Part shown: piece by piece, positions 7,328-16,810 of the stretch | Layout of the letters: each line of letters begins with the position of its first letter | Position numbering within the stretch: the stretch's first letter is position 1 | Assembly: GCF_011758765.1 (NCBI RefSeq) | Contig: NZ_JAANOU010000001.1 | Coordinates: 248,001-312,000 of the forward strand | DNA length: 64,000 nt | Origin: Amycolatopsis viridis | Lineage (GTDB): Bacteria > Actinomycetota > Actinomycetes > Mycobacteriales > Pseudonocardiaceae | Direction: 5' to 3' | Translations under genes and position numbers: made by a program | The notes under the pieces: model-generated | What the model was told of the DNA's origin: nothing | The model's input: only the letters and a program-made list of their open reading frames with translations | Databases searched by the model: none

Positions 7328-8194
7328 CTAAGTGGTAGCTCCCCGTAAGACCCACGCGCGTACGAGACCCGCGCTGACACCCGAAAGAGCGACAACCGCA
7401 ACGAGCATCGGTAGCGCGACGTTGCCGCTGCCTCCGGGTCCGGCCGGCAGGGCCTCGGCCCGCCCGGCGTTCTGCACGCCCGGACTGGCCTTCCCGGGCT
7501 GCTGCTGGCCGAGCGTGCCGTACTCGGGCGCGTAACCGGGGATCTCGCCGCCGTAGCGCAGGCCCGGCGAGGGGGCCCACAGCCCGGGCGTCGCGAACGG
7601 CAGGCCGGCGTAGTTGCGCATCGGCGCGAACGCGCTGCCCGAACCGAACGGCAGGAGGTCGAACGTCGCCGGGTCGCCGCCCAGCACGGGACTGGTCGCG
7701 CCGGGGATCAGCGCGGCCGGGGCGCCGCCGGCGGTCCCACCCGGCGTGCTGCCCGGCGGCGTCTGCTGGGCGCCACCACCGCCCGGCGGGGTCTGCGGCT
7801 GCGGCCCGCTCGCGCTGCCGCCGCCGAGCGCCTGGCCGGCCCGGTTGACGGAGCTGGTCACGCCGTTCGTGGTGCCCGCGACGGTGCCGTTGACCGCGCT
7901 CGCGGCCGGCGGACCCACCACCGGTACCGGCGAGACCACCGTGTCGACCACCTTGACGGTGATCTGGCACAGGCCGCCGAGCAGCCCGCCGACGATCGAG
8001 GTCAGCCCGTCGGTGACGGTCCTGAGGCCGAGCGGCGTCTTGATGACGTCGCCGGGTTTGGCCGTGACGGTGTCACCGCATTTGGCCGTGATCGTGTCGG
8101 CGTTCGCGGTGCCGGGCAGGGCGAGCGCAGCCGACCCGGCCAGTACGAAGGCGGCGGCACCCGCCGCGACGGTCCTGCGTGCCCGACCCTGCAT
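7328..8194 (-). CDS. Secreted, C-terminally membrane-anchored two-cysteine protein (copy 2 of 3)
   Basis: A 288-residue paralogue of its neighbours. The signal peptide ends near GTANAD. The mature N-terminus has two cysteines only (TAKCGDTVTAKPGD and GGLCQITV), then a low-complexity Gly/Pro/Gln stalk, a PMRNYAGLP motif matching the PRNYG element of copy 1, and a C-terminal helix LPMLVAVVALSGVSAG with the tail VRAWVLRGATT. This tail is nearly identical to that of copy 1. No enzyme motif is visible, so an envelope structural or adhesive role is possible but unproven. The gap to copy 1 (87 bases) is long enough for its own promoter. Confidence 0.7.
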   Translation of the reverse strand: MQGRARRTVAAGAAAFVLAGSAALALPGTANADTITAKCGDTVTAKPGDVIKTPLGLRTVTDGLTSIVGGLLGGLCQITVKVVDTVVSPVPVVGPPAASAVNGTVAGTTNGVTSSVNRAGQALGGGSASGPQPQTPPGGGGAQQTPPGSTPGGTAGGAPAALIPGATSPVLGGDPATFDLLPFGSGSAFAPMRNYAGLPFATPGLWAPSPGLRYGGEIPGYAPEYGTLGQQQPGKASPGVQNAGRAEALPAGPGGSGNVALPMLVAVVALSGVSAGLVRAWVLRGATT

Positions 8195-8262
8195 GTTCGT
8201 CCTCCAGCGCGTCGCTACTGGTTCAACGAAGCTAGGGCAGCTACGTGACGCGTGCATGCCGA

Positions 8263-9066
8263 TCAGGCTCGCCGCAGCCACGCACGGGTGAGTGCGGTGG
8301 CGACGATCGCGAGTGCGAACACCGCGATGATCAGCGGTAACCGGTCGGGGACGGGGACGGCCGGCATGGCCTCGGCGGCGCCGGAGCTCTGCGTGACCAG
8401 CGGCGGTTCCGTCCCAGCCGGTGGGAGGACCTCGGGCGCGGCCGGCGCCGTCCGGGTCAGGGCGGACAGCGCTGCCGGCGAGGTGATGCCGGCGCCGGCG
8501 AGGAAGCCACCGGTGACGAACGAGACGGGCACCGTGCCCGCTCCCGGCCCCGGCGCGGGGGTGTTGGGCGCTGCGGTGTTGGGCGCGGGAGTACCGGGCG
8601 CGGTCGTGCCGGGCGCCGGGGTCGCGCCGCCCGGCGCGGGTCGCCCGGCCGGCGGGGCCGGCTGCTCGCCGGAGGTGAGGTCCTGGGTGACCGTGGACAG
8701 CGCGTTCACCGTGTGCTGCGCCGCGGGGCAGACCTGCTCGGTGGCCAGGTCGCCGACCACCGGGGCGTCGCCCACCCGCAGGGCCTTCGCGAGGTCGGCG
8801 ACGGGCAGCGGCAGCAGCGGTCCGCGCTGGTCCGGACCGGTCGGGGCGGAGTCCGTCCCGGTGCCGACGGTGACCACGCCGGGCTGGCCCAGCGGGGCGC
8901 CGGCGTCGACGGTGAGGGCGTGACCGGGCTCGTCGCGCAGGGTCGCGCCGCAGCTGCCGGCCAGCGCGGGCCCGGCTGGGTCGGCGAGGGCCCCCGGCGC
9001 GGTCAGCGTGGCGGAGGCCGCCAGCACGAACCCGGCGACTCCGGCGCGGCGCGCGGTCTTCCGCAT
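8263..9066 (-). CDS. Secreted, C-terminally membrane-anchored two-cysteine protein (copy 3 of 3)
   Basis: A 267-residue, most divergent member of the triplet. The signal peptide cleaves near GALADP. Two cysteines lie in the mature domain (AGSCGATLRDEPGH and EQVCPAAQ); the first is followed by the same C-G-x-T-x4-P-G pattern as in copy 2. A Pro/Ala/Thr stalk with repeated TPAPG-like units leads to a C-terminal membrane helix and the tail LTRAWLRRA, which keeps the R-x-W-x-x-R pattern of the other copies. The RNY motif is absent here. Function unknown. Confidence 0.68.
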   Translation of the reverse strand: MRKTARRAGVAGFVLAASATLTAPGALADPAGPALAGSCGATLRDEPGHALTVDAGAPLGQPGVVTVGTGTDSAPTGPDQRGPLLPLPVADLAKALRVGDAPVVGDLATEQVCPAAQHTVNALSTVTQDLTSGEQPAPPAGRPAPGGATPAPGTTAPGTPAPNTAAPNTPAPGPGAGTVPVSFVTGGFLAGAGITSPAALSALTRTAPAAPEVLPPAGTEPPLVTQSSGAAEAMPAVPVPDRLPLIIAVFALAIVATALTRAWLRRA

Positions 9067-9172
9067 CGCGTCCCCCCAGCACTCAGGTGATGTCCCGGAC
9101 CGCGCTCACGGTACTGCACGAAGTCCGGCCGGCTGGCGCGAACCGCGCCGCTTCCGCCGGTAGCGTGGGCGC

Positions 9173-9946
9173 ATGCAGATCGGTGCGCACGTTCGCGACG
9201 ACGACCCGCTGACCGCGGCCAAGGAGCGCTCGGCCGACGTGGTGCAGTTCTTCCTCGCCGACCCGCAGGGCTGGAAGAAGCCCGTCGCCCAGCCGCCGAG
9301 GGCGGACATCGAGGCGGCCGGGGTCGAGGTGTTCATCCACTCCCCCTACATCGTCAACGTCGCGTCGCTGAACAACCGCATCCGGATCCCGTCGCGGAAA
9401 CTGGCCGCCCAGCACGCCGCGGCCGCGGCCGAGATCGGCGCGAAGGGCCTGATCGTGCACGGCGGCCACGTCGGCAAGGGCGCGGACACCGCGGAGGGCC
9501 TGGCGAACTGGCGCAAGCTGTTCGAGCGGCAGGCGGCCGACGGCGGGTTCGCGGTGCCGATCCTGATCGAGAACACCGCGGGCGGCGACGGGGCGATGGC
9601 GCGGGAGATGGACGTGCTGGCGCGGCTGTGGGACGAGGTGGCCGAGTTCGGCGCCGGGTTCTGCCTGGACACCTGCCACGCGTTCGCCGCGGGCTGGGAA
9701 CTCGGCGATGTGGTCGACAAGGTCCGGGCGATCACCGGCCGCATCGACCTGTTGCACCTGAACAACTCGCGCGACGAGTTCGGCTCGGGCCGCGACCGGC
9801 ACGCGAACGTCGTGCACGGCGACGGCACCATCGACCCGGAGGCACTGGTGGCGGTCGCGGCGGCGGCCGGGGCACCGGTGATCGTGGAAACCCCGGCCGA
9901 CGGCCAGGCCGACGACATCGCCTACCTGCGGGAGAAGCTGGGCTGA
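9173..9946 (+). CDS. nfo: Endonuclease IV (AP endonuclease, Nfo family)
   Basis: A 257-residue TIM-barrel enzyme that cleaves DNA at abasic sites in base-excision repair. Family features run in order: MQIGAHV at the N-terminus, HSPYIVN, VHGGHVG, ILIENTAGG, CLDTCHAFAAGW, LLHLNNSRDEFGSGRDRHANVVHG and VETPAD. These supply the His, Glu and Asp ligands of the three-zinc site. The length is a little short for the family but no motif is missing. It ends two bases from the convergent GT87 gene and is transcribed alone. Confidence 0.93.
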   Translation: MQIGAHVRDDDPLTAAKERSADVVQFFLADPQGWKKPVAQPPRADIEAAGVEVFIHSPYIVNVASLNNRIRIPSRKLAAQHAAAAAEIGAKGLIVHGGHVGKGADTAEGLANWRKLFERQAADGGFAVPILIENTAGGDGAMAREMDVLARLWDEVAEFGAGFCLDTCHAFAAGWELGDVVDKVRAITGRIDLLHLNNSRDEFGSGRDRHANVVHGDGTIDPEALVAVAAAAGAPVIVETPADGQADDIAYLREKLG

Positions 9947-9947
9947 C

Positions 9948-11495
9948 TCACCCCGCGTGCCGCGGGCGGCGGCGCCGGAGCACGACCACGTCCCTGGCCC
10001 GGTCCAGCACCCCGCCGGCCGGGTCGTCGTCACCGGCGGCGCGCACGGCGTCCGCGGCCGGCCGGTAGATCTCCCGGACCACGAGAACGCACAGCCCGAC
10101 CACGGCCAGGTCCCGCAGCACCACGAACCCGAGGAACCAGTCCGGCGGCAGTCCCTTGTGGTCGGTGCCGAGGTAGTAGAACATCCGCGGCACCCAGACC
10201 AGCGCGTCGAGCAGCATCCAGCCCAGCAGCAGCCGCCACCGCGGGATCGCCAGCACCGCGAGCGGCACCAGCCAGAGCGAGTACTGGGGGCTCCACACCT
10301 TGTTGGTCAGCAGGAACGCGGCGACCACCAGGAAGCACAGCGGCGCCAGCCGCGGCCGCACCGGCGCGGCCAGCCCGACGTAGGCGATCCCCGCGCAGCA
10401 GGCCAGGAACAGCGCGGCGCTCACGATGTTCAACCAGGTCGGGCTCTGCCCGGGCGCGAGCGGCCCGTCGAAGCCGGGCCAGCCGGTGAAGTAGGAGATC
10501 ACGTTGTAGATCGAGTCCGGGTCCATGCCGCGTTGCGCGTTGAGCCGGAAGAACTCCTGCCAGCCGGCGTTCAGGGTGAGCGCGATCGGCAGGTTCGCCG
10601 CGAGCCAGGCCACCAGCGCGGTGCCCGCCGCGGTGGTCCATTCGCGCAGTTTGCCGGCCCGCACGCACAGCACGAGCATCGGCCCGAGCAGGAACAACGG
10701 GTACAGTTTGGCGGCCGCTCCGAGCCCGAGCAGCAGCCCGGCGAGCGCGGGTTTCCGGCGCGCCCAGGCCAGCAGGCCGGTCGCGGCGAACGCGGTCGCG
10801 ATCGTGTCGAAGTTGGTGAACGCGTGCACCAGCACCAGCGGCGAGATCGCGGCGAGGCAGGCGTCCCACGGCCGGCGCCGGGCGGTGCGGCCCACCGCCC
10901 ACACGGTGATCAGCCAGGCCGCCGCGAGCCAGAACGCGGTGATGTCGAAGTAGAGCACCACCGGCAGCCCGCCGGGCAGCCATCCGGCGTCGGCCGCCGC
11001 GTGCCAGCCCGCGGCGAGCTTCGCGTTGACCCACTGGAACAACCCGGTCAGCACCGGGTACTCCATGTACCGCACCTGCGCGCTGGGCGTGCCGGCGTCG
11101 TCGACCCAGCTCGTCCGGTACGGGAAGGCACCGGCCTGATCGAGCCGTTCGGCACTGTACAGCGGGACGACGTCGGAGTAGCACATCGCGACGTAGGGGC
11201 GGCCGGACCGCCAATCCAGCTGGGTCTGCCCGCTGTCGTCGACGTACTGCTGGATGCAGCTCGCCTTCCCGAACCAGCACAGCATCAGCGCCAGCGTGGC
11301 CAGCGCCAGCCCCACCCGCTGCGGCGTCCAGAACCAGTGGCGCCCGACCGCCGCATGTTCGCCGAGCGGCCCGCCGATCGGTCTGCTCGCGGCCGCGACC
11401 AGCGGGTCGGTCCGGGTCGGCGCGACCCGCTGGCCCGCGTCGAGTGACGCCGGCACGGGCTCCGCTGAGGTGGTCTCGTCGGTCGGGCTGGACAC
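9948..11495 (-). CDS. GT87-family integral membrane glycosyltransferase
   Basis: A 515-residue polytopic protein with about ten membrane helices, of the DUF2029/GT87 family of polyprenyl-phosphate-mannose-dependent alpha-mannosyltransferases. The MEYPVLTGLFQWV segment, the FDIT and TNFDTIA loops and the late NKVWSPQYSLWLVP segment are typical. Such enzymes add mannose to envelope glycans on the outer membrane face; the exact acceptor cannot be told from sequence. It lies just downstream of the class A PBP, the same pairing as Rv0050-Rv0051 in Mycobacterium tuberculosis, suggesting a cell-envelope role. Confidence 0.85.
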   Translation of the reverse strand: MSSPTDETTSAEPVPASLDAGQRVAPTRTDPLVAAASRPIGGPLGEHAAVGRHWFWTPQRVGLALATLALMLCWFGKASCIQQYVDDSGQTQLDWRSGRPYVAMCYSDVVPLYSAERLDQAGAFPYRTSWVDDAGTPSAQVRYMEYPVLTGLFQWVNAKLAAGWHAAADAGWLPGGLPVVLYFDITAFWLAAAWLITVWAVGRTARRRPWDACLAAISPLVLVHAFTNFDTIATAFAATGLLAWARRKPALAGLLLGLGAAAKLYPLFLLGPMLVLCVRAGKLREWTTAAGTALVAWLAANLPIALTLNAGWQEFFRLNAQRGMDPDSIYNVISYFTGWPGFDGPLAPGQSPTWLNIVSAALFLACCAGIAYVGLAAPVRPRLAPLCFLVVAAFLLTNKVWSPQYSLWLVPLAVLAIPRWRLLLGWMLLDALVWVPRMFYYLGTDHKGLPPDWFLGFVVLRDLAVVGLCVLVVREIYRPAADAVRAAGDDDPAGGVLDRARDVVVLRRRRPRHAG

Positions 11496-11531
11496 CCGCG
11501 CGATGTTACGGGCTGCCCCGTGAGTCGGGGA

Positions 11532-14333
11532 TCAGCCGCTGTCGCCGCGGGTGTCCGTCGGCCCGAAGTCGTTGCCCGGCGGCCAGGTCGGGACGGTCAC
11601 GCGCGACCGGCTCGACGTCGGCGCCTCCGTGGGTTCCGTGTTCGACGAAGACGGCGGCAGGGAGGTGGGCGGCGTGGTCGAGCCCGACGAGCTCGGCTTC
11701 GTGGGCGGCGTCGACCGGCTCTGCGACGTCGAGTCCTCCGTGGCGGCGGCCGCGGTCTTGCCGATCGGCGCGACCGTCGGGAACTTCTCGCTGGGCTTGT
11801 CCTTGAGGTAGTCGTTCAGGAACTGCTGCCAGATCTTGGCCGGCAGACCCGTCGAGGACACCGCGTTGCCGTCCTTGTCGCGCAGCGGCGTGTTCTTGTC
11901 GCTGCCGACCCAGGACGCGACGGAGACCGACGGCGTGTAGCCGACCATCCACACCTGCGAGTTGTCCTTGTCCGACCCGCTGCCGTTGCCGGCGCTCGCG
12001 TCGTACTGCTGGGTACCGGTCTTGCCCGCGCACTCGTGGCCACTCGGGCAGCTGAGCTTGGAGAACTGGATGACCGGCTTGAGCGCGGTGGTCACGTTGC
12101 CCGCGATCTGCTTGCTCTTGTTCGAGTCGCCCTCGGCGAAGGCCGGCTTGGGATTGCTCGGCGCCTGGTAGACGACCTCGCCGTCGCCGGGCTTGGTCAT
12201 CTTCTGCACGAAGTGCCGGTCCAGGTACGTCCCGTCGTTGGCGATCGTGGCGTACCCCGACGCCATGTCCAGCGGCGTCGCCGCGGTGGACCCACCACCC
12301 AGCGCGATGTTGTTGTCCACCGCCTTCAACGACCGGACACCGGCCTCCTTGGCCGCGTCGGCGACCGCCTGCGGGCCGGTGATGTTGGCGACCATGTCGA
12401 AGAACACGGTGTTGGTCGACCGCATGGTCGCCTCCGCGACCGTGCACTCCTTCGAGCAGCTGTTGGACACCCCGGCGTTGTTGATGTAGCGCGGTGAGCC
12501 GTTGGGCAGCACGCCGAACTGGCGGTGCGTGGAGCCGTCGAAGGTCTCGCCGAGACCCTTGCCCATCTTCAGGAAGGCGACCAGGTCGAACGTCTTGAAC
12601 GACGATCCGGGGTTGCGTGCCGTGTCGCCCCAGTCGATGTAGTCGGTCTTGTCGTTGGGGCCGCCGTAGTAGGCGACCACGCCCCGCGTCTTCGGGTCCA
12701 CCGCGACGAGTGCCTTCTTGAGCGTGGCCGGCTGGCCCTGCATCACCTGGTTGACGGCCTGCTCGGCGATGCGCTGCGCGTTCGGGTCGATGGTCGTGTA
12801 GATGTCGTAGCCGCCGGCCTGGAGCCGCTCCTTGGGGAAGCCCGCGGCCTCCAGTTCGTCCTCCACCTGCGCCTGGATGAACGCGTTGTTCCCGGTGATC
12901 GCCTGCGGCTTGGTCTGCTCCCGCGGCAACGGGGTCGGGAACTGGGCCGCGTCCCGGTCCGCCTGGGACAGCCAGTGGTTCTTGACCATGTTGTCCAGCA
13001 CGTAGTTCCAGCGCCTGGTCGCGTATTCGGCGTTCTCCGACTTCGACGGGATCTGGATCACACCGGCCAGCAACGCCGCTTCCGACGGGGTCAGCTGCGC
13101 CGCGGGCTTGTTGAAGTAGGCGTGCGCGGCCGCCTCGATGCCGTAGGCACCCCGTCCGAAGTAGACGATGTTGAGGTAGGCCGTGATGATGTCTTCCTTG
13201 GACTGGGTCTGGTTCATCTTGAACGACTTGACCAGCTCCGTGGCCTTGCGGGTGAGCGTGTGGTCCTCTTTCGCGGTGGCTTTCTTGATGTACTGCTGGG
13301 AGATGGTCGAACCACCGCCCTGGCCATCGGTGAGGTTGTAGTAGACCGCTCGCAGGATGCCCATCGCGTCGAAGCCGCTGTTGGTCTCGAACGTCGCGTC
13401 CTCGGCCGCGTACACCGCGTGCTTCACGGTGTCGGAGATCTGGCCGGGCTGGAGGATCTGCCGGTTCCCGGTGGTCGGGATTTCCTTGCCCATCACCGAA
13501 CCGTCGCTGTAGTGGTAGGTCACCACCTGTTCCTGCTGGGCCAGCACCTCCTCCGGCGTCGGCACGTCGACCAGGAAGTAGGCGATGGTGAACGCGATCG
13601 CCGGGAGCACGACGAACACCCCGAACAGGGCGTAGAGGACGCGCCGGATGATCTTCCAGCGGCGCTTCTTGCGCTGCTTCGGGGTCAGCGCCGCCTTGTC
13701 CTTCTTGCCCTTCTTGTTCTTCTTGCCGTTCCCGACCTCGGCGTCATCGCCGTCATCGGCGGGTGCGCCGTCGTCCGGACCGGACTCGTTCAGCGCGACC
13801 GGCTCGTCGACGTAGTCGTCGAATTCGTCGTACCCGTGGTTGAGCTCGCTGTGGGTGAGCAGGCCCGGCTCGGACTCGGCCATCCCGGGCCGGCGGCCGG
13901 CTCCCACGCCGGGGCCGGGTGGCCGGCGGAAGTCGTCCCGCGGCGGGTTCTGCGGCCCGGGCGGCGGCACCGGCGGCGGCCCCGGCGGCGGACCGGGGCG
14001 GCGCGGCGGTGTTGGCGGCGGCGGGGGCACGCGGTTGCCTGCGGGCGGGACGCGCCGGGTGCCGCGCGGGTCGTGGTCCGGACCGTTGGGCCGGCCCGGT
14101 CCGGCGCCTTCGGCGGGCCACTGGGGAGCTTGGGGACCTTGCGGGCCCTGCGGGCCTTGGGGGCGCTGGGGACCGCGCGCCGGGGGGCGCTGGGGAGGCA
14201 TCGGGCCCTGCGCCGGGCGCCGGGGCGGTTCGTTGCCGCTCGGCCAGGCCGGCTCACCCTCACCCGGCCACTGGGCACGGTGCGGTTCGTCCGGCTCCTG
14301 ACCAGGCCAGGAGCGATTGCGATGGTCGTTCAC
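11532..14333 (-). CDS. ponA: Class A penicillin-binding protein (PonA1-like)
   Basis: A bifunctional peptidoglycan synthase of 933 residues. Order: a long cytoplasmic Pro/Gly/Arg-rich region (about 1-230), one membrane helix, a GT51 transglycosylase domain (EDATFETNSG, GGSTISQQ, RKATEL) and a transpeptidase domain with the serine motif SSFK, STNT and KTGT, then a Ser/Thr/Pro-rich outer tail. In the first GT51 motif the usual His is Asn. The GTG start at 14333 has GGAGG seven bases upstream. The proline-rich cytoplasmic arm is a likely docking or phosphorylation region, as in mycobacterial PonA1. It is followed by a GT87 gene. Confidence 0.95.
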   Translation of the reverse strand: MNDHRNRSWPGQEPDEPHRAQWPGEGEPAWPSGNEPPRRPAQGPMPPQRPPARGPQRPQGPQGPQGPQAPQWPAEGAGPGRPNGPDHDPRGTRRVPPAGNRVPPPPPTPPRRPGPPPGPPPVPPPGPQNPPRDDFRRPPGPGVGAGRRPGMAESEPGLLTHSELNHGYDEFDDYVDEPVALNESGPDDGAPADDGDDAEVGNGKKNKKGKKDKAALTPKQRKKRRWKIIRRVLYALFGVFVVLPAIAFTIAYFLVDVPTPEEVLAQQEQVVTYHYSDGSVMGKEIPTTGNRQILQPGQISDTVKHAVYAAEDATFETNSGFDAMGILRAVYYNLTDGQGGGSTISQQYIKKATAKEDHTLTRKATELVKSFKMNQTQSKEDIITAYLNIVYFGRGAYGIEAAAHAYFNKPAAQLTPSEAALLAGVIQIPSKSENAEYATRRWNYVLDNMVKNHWLSQADRDAAQFPTPLPREQTKPQAITGNNAFIQAQVEDELEAAGFPKERLQAGGYDIYTTIDPNAQRIAEQAVNQVMQGQPATLKKALVAVDPKTRGVVAYYGGPNDKTDYIDWGDTARNPGSSFKTFDLVAFLKMGKGLGETFDGSTHRQFGVLPNGSPRYINNAGVSNSCSKECTVAEATMRSTNTVFFDMVANITGPQAVADAAKEAGVRSLKAVDNNIALGGGSTAATPLDMASGYATIANDGTYLDRHFVQKMTKPGDGEVVYQAPSNPKPAFAEGDSNKSKQIAGNVTTALKPVIQFSKLSCPSGHECAGKTGTQQYDASAGNGSGSDKDNSQVWMVGYTPSVSVASWVGSDKNTPLRDKDGNAVSSTGLPAKIWQQFLNDYLKDKPSEKFPTVAPIGKTAAAATEDSTSQSRSTPPTKPSSSGSTTPPTSLPPSSSNTEPTEAPTSSRSRVTVPTWPPGNDFGPTDTRGDSG

Positions 14334-14406
14334 GAGTGAGCCTCCCAGACCGGCGGTACACCGGGCGCCGTTCTGTGATCGAGTGCCGGCGCTGCGCTTC
14401 GTGCCC

Positions 14407-14805
14407 TCACTGTCCGGCTGTCCTCCGGGACGGTCCGTGCGGCGCCCCGTTGCCGAGGACGTACGACCGCACCAGGTGGTTCCAGCGGCATGCCGGGCAC
14501 ACCTCGACCACGTGCACGGTGAACTCTCCCACGCTCCCGGCCAGCCGGGCCAGCTCGGTGGGGGTCCGCGCCGATCCGGACACGTGCCGCAGCTGTTCGC
14601 CGAACACCCAGGACACGTTCGTCAGGCCCGCCTTCCCGCACAGCGGGCAGGGAGCCTCGCTCGGTTCACCGTGGAACCGGGCCGCCCGGAGCAGGTACGG
14701 ATCGGCGTCGCAGACGTCGCGCGTGCCGACCCGACCGGCGCGGACGTCGGCCAGCAGCGCACGGCGCTGCAGGACGTAGTCCACCACCTGTCGCTGGTTC
14801 TGCAC
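14407..14805 (-). CDS. DUF5318-family protein
   Basis: A 132-residue cytoplasmic protein with two CxxC-type pairs (CPLCGK and CPACRW), likely a structural zinc site. It begins QNQRQVVDYVLQRRALLADVRAGR and carries CDADPYLLRAA in the middle. DUF5318 proteins sit upstream of ponA in mycobacteria (Rv0049) and the same order holds here; the function is unknown. GTG at 14805 is chosen over longer frames because the conserved family region starts there. Transcription diverges from the PadR gene. Confidence 0.8.
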   Translation of the reverse strand: MQNQRQVVDYVLQRRALLADVRAGRVGTRDVCDADPYLLRAARFHGEPSEAPCPLCGKAGLTNVSWVFGEQLRHVSGSARTPTELARLAGSVGEFTVHVVEVCPACRWNHLVRSYVLGNGAPHGPSRRTAGQ

Positions 14806-14971
14806 GCTGACAGCGTACGTGTCCGCCGTGTGCCCACCATGAGCTGTACGGCGTAACGGTCTGGACCGGACGTGCGACACGCCGACCATTCGATAACACT
14901 CTGGTGAACGTTGCGGTGTGTCGTTCACCTCGTTCCGGGTGATCGTTGATGTTGGCTACACCACTTCGATG

Positions 14972-14988
14972 TATCGGCCCGATATAAT
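14972..14988 (+). promoter_or_regulatory. Palindrome and -10 box upstream of the PadR gene
   Basis: TATCGG-C-CCGATA is a perfect 13-base palindrome at 14972-14984. It overlaps a consensus -10 hexamer TATAAT at 14983-14988. The hexamer lies about 70 bases before the PadR start. A repressor bound here would block the promoter, so PadR autoregulation is plausible. No good -35 box is visible. Confidence 0.5.
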
Positions 14989-15056
14989 TCGGCGTTAGGT
15001 TGCCGGAGTGTCGTGGGAGTCCGGGAGTCTGAAGAGTCTTCGGAAGGGGGTGCACC

Positions 15057-15620
15057 GTGCTGGAGTTCGCCATCCTGGGGCTGCTGCACGAGGCACCGAT
15101 GCACGGCTACGTGCTGCGCAAACGGCTGCACGACACGCTCGGCATGTTCCGCACCTTCTCGTACGGTTCGCTGTATCCGACGCTGCGCCGGCTGCAGCGG
15201 GCCGGGTTCATCGAAGAGGCCGACAGTGACGTCGGGCAGGCCGGAGAGCCCGTCAAGGGCTGGGGCCGCCGCGCGCGGACGGTGTACAAGCTCACAGCGG
15301 AGGGCAAGGAGCACTTCGCGAAGCTGCTCGCCGACGCCGGGCCCCAGACCTGGGAGGACGAAGGGTTCGGGGTCCACCTCGCCTTCTTCTCCCGGACACC
15401 GGCCGATGTCAGGATGCGGATCCTGGAGGGCCGGCGACGCCGGGTCGAGGAACGCCGGGAAGGGCTCCGGGCGGCACTCGCCCGGGCCGAGGAGAAGATC
15501 GACCGCTACACGCGTGAGCTGCACCGGCTGGGGCTGGAGAGCAGCGAGCGCGAGGTGCGCTGGCTGAACGAACTGATCGCGCACGAGCAGGACGAGCAAC
15601 AACGCGGGCTTCAGAGCTGA
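15057..15620 (+). CDS. PadR-family transcriptional regulator
   Basis: A 187-residue regulator. The N-terminal PadR winged helix ([20 protein letters not shown] and [17 protein letters not shown]) is followed by a linker and a C-terminal helical region rich in Arg/Glu, typical of the dimerisation coiled coil. The first residues have the standard PadR start, and GTG at 15057 has GGAAGGGGG upstream. It sits 47 bases before ino1 on the same strand, as Rv0047c does with Rv0046c, and probably controls the inositol synthase operon and itself. Confidence 0.9.
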   Translation: MLEFAILGLLHEAPMHGYVLRKRLHDTLGMFRTFSYGSLYPTLRRLQRAGFIEEADSDVGQAGEPVKGWGRRARTVYKLTAEGKEHFAKLLADAGPQTWEDEGFGVHLAFFSRTPADVRMRILEGRRRRVEERREGLRAALARAEEKIDRYTRELHRLGLESSEREVRWLNELIAHEQDEQQRGLQS

Positions 15621-15667
15621 GACCGCATCCCGAAGGCAAGACATCACTGAACGAAGGAGAAACCGGC

Positions 15668-16759
15668 ATGGGCGACAACAGCGGCCGCGTACGGGTGGCC
15701 ATCGTTGGCGTCGGAAACTGTGCGGCGTCGCTGGTGCAGGGGGTGCACTACTACCGCGACGCCGACCCGGCCTCGCGGGTGCCCGGCCTGATGCACGTGC
15801 GGTTCGGCCAGTACCACGTCGGTGACGTGGACTTCGTGGCCGCGTTCGACGTCGACGCCAAGAAGGTCGGCCAGGACCTGTCGTCCGCGATCCTCGCCAG
15901 CGAGAACAACACCATCAAGATCACCGACGTGCCGCCGCTGGGCGTGCCGGTTCTCCGCGGCCCCACCATGGACGGGCTGGGCCGCTTCTACCAGGAGACG
16001 ATCGAGGAATCCGACGAGGAGCCGGTCGACGTCGTCGCCGCGCTGCGCGAGGCCCAGGTCGACGTGCTGGTCTCGTACCTGCCGGTCGGTTCCGAGCAGG
16101 CGCAGAAGTTCTACGCGCAGTGCGCCATCGACGCCGGTGTGGCGTTCGTCAACGCGATCCCGGTGTTCATCGCCTCGGACCCGGAGTGGGCGCAGAAGTT
16201 CACCGACGCCGGGGTGCCGATCGTCGGTGACGACATCAAGTCCCAGGTCGGCGCCACCATCACGCACCGCGTGCTGGCGAAGCTGTTCGAGGACCGCGGG
16301 GTCCAGCTCGACCGCACCATGCAGCTGAACGTGGGCGGCAACATGGACTTCAAGAACATGAAGGAGCTGGAGCGGCTGGAGTCCAAGAAGGTCTCCAAGA
16401 CGCAGGCCGTCACCTCGCAGATCGACCGCGACCTCGGCAAGGCCAACGTGCACGTGGGCCCGTCGGACTACGTGCAGTGGCTGGACGACCGCAAGTGGGC
16501 CTACGTCCGTCTGGAGGGCCGCGCCTTCGGTGACGTCCCGCTGAACCTGGAGTACAAGCTCGAGGTGTGGGACTCGCCGAACTCGGCCGGCATCATCATC
16601 GACGCGGTGCGCGCCGCGAAGATCGCCCTCGACCGCGGGGTCGGCGGCCCGCTGCTGTCCGCGTCCTCCTACTTCATGAAGTCGCCGCCGGAGCAGTACG
16701 ACGACTCGACCGCGCGCGACTCGGTGGAGAAGTTCATCACCGGCGACCTCGAGCGCTGA
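15668..16759 (+). CDS. ino1: Inositol-1-phosphate synthase
   Basis: Converts glucose 6-phosphate to myo-inositol 1-phosphate with NAD, feeding phosphatidylinositol and mycothiol synthesis. The 363-residue protein has the N-terminal Rossmann motif [10 protein letters not shown], the substrate region [11 protein letters not shown] and the lysine-bearing segment [11 protein letters not shown]. Length and order match the actinobacterial short-form enzyme (Rv0046c type). An AGGAGAAACC box precedes the ATG. It ends the PadR-ino1 unit at a strong terminator. Confidence 0.96.
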   Translation: MGDNSGRVRVAIVGVGNCAASLVQGVHYYRDADPASRVPGLMHVRFGQYHVGDVDFVAAFDVDAKKVGQDLSSAILASENNTIKITDVPPLGVPVLRGPTMDGLGRFYQETIEESDEEPVDVVAALREAQVDVLVSYLPVGSEQAQKFYAQCAIDAGVAFVNAIPVFIASDPEWAQKFTDAGVPIVGDDIKSQVGATITHRVLAKLFEDRGVQLDRTMQLNVGGNMDFKNMKELERLESKKVSKTQAVTSQIDRDLGKANVHVGPSDYVQWLDDRKWAYVRLEGRAFGDVPLNLEYKLEVWDSPNSAGIIIDAVRAAKIALDRGVGGPLLSASSYFMKSPPEQYDDSTARDSVEKFITGDLER

Positions 16760-16769
16760 CGTCCGAGGA

Positions 16770-16803
16770 GGCGGGGCCCGGCTCGTCCGGGCCCCGCCTT
16801 TCT
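16770..16803 (+). terminator. Terminator after ino1
   Basis: GGCGGGGCCCGG and CCGGGCCCCGCC form a perfect 12-base stem with a five-base loop, followed by TTTCT. Confidence 0.9.
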
Positions 16804-16810
16804 CATGCCC

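Noticed and set aside
6326-9066. LPxTG sortase-anchored proteins
   Set aside because: The C-terminal helices are preceded by LPML or LPLI, not LPxTG, so sortase linkage is not supported.
12500-13600. Loss of GT51 activity in the PBP because the first motif has Asn in place of His
   Set aside because: Other GT51 motifs are intact and substitutions at this position are likely tolerated in actinobacterial class A PBPs, so no defect is claimed.
12525-14339. A 604-codon plus-strand frame opposite the class A PBP
   Set aside because: The PBP motifs (GGSTISQQ, SSFK, KTGT) lie on the minus strand; the shadow has no recognisable domain.
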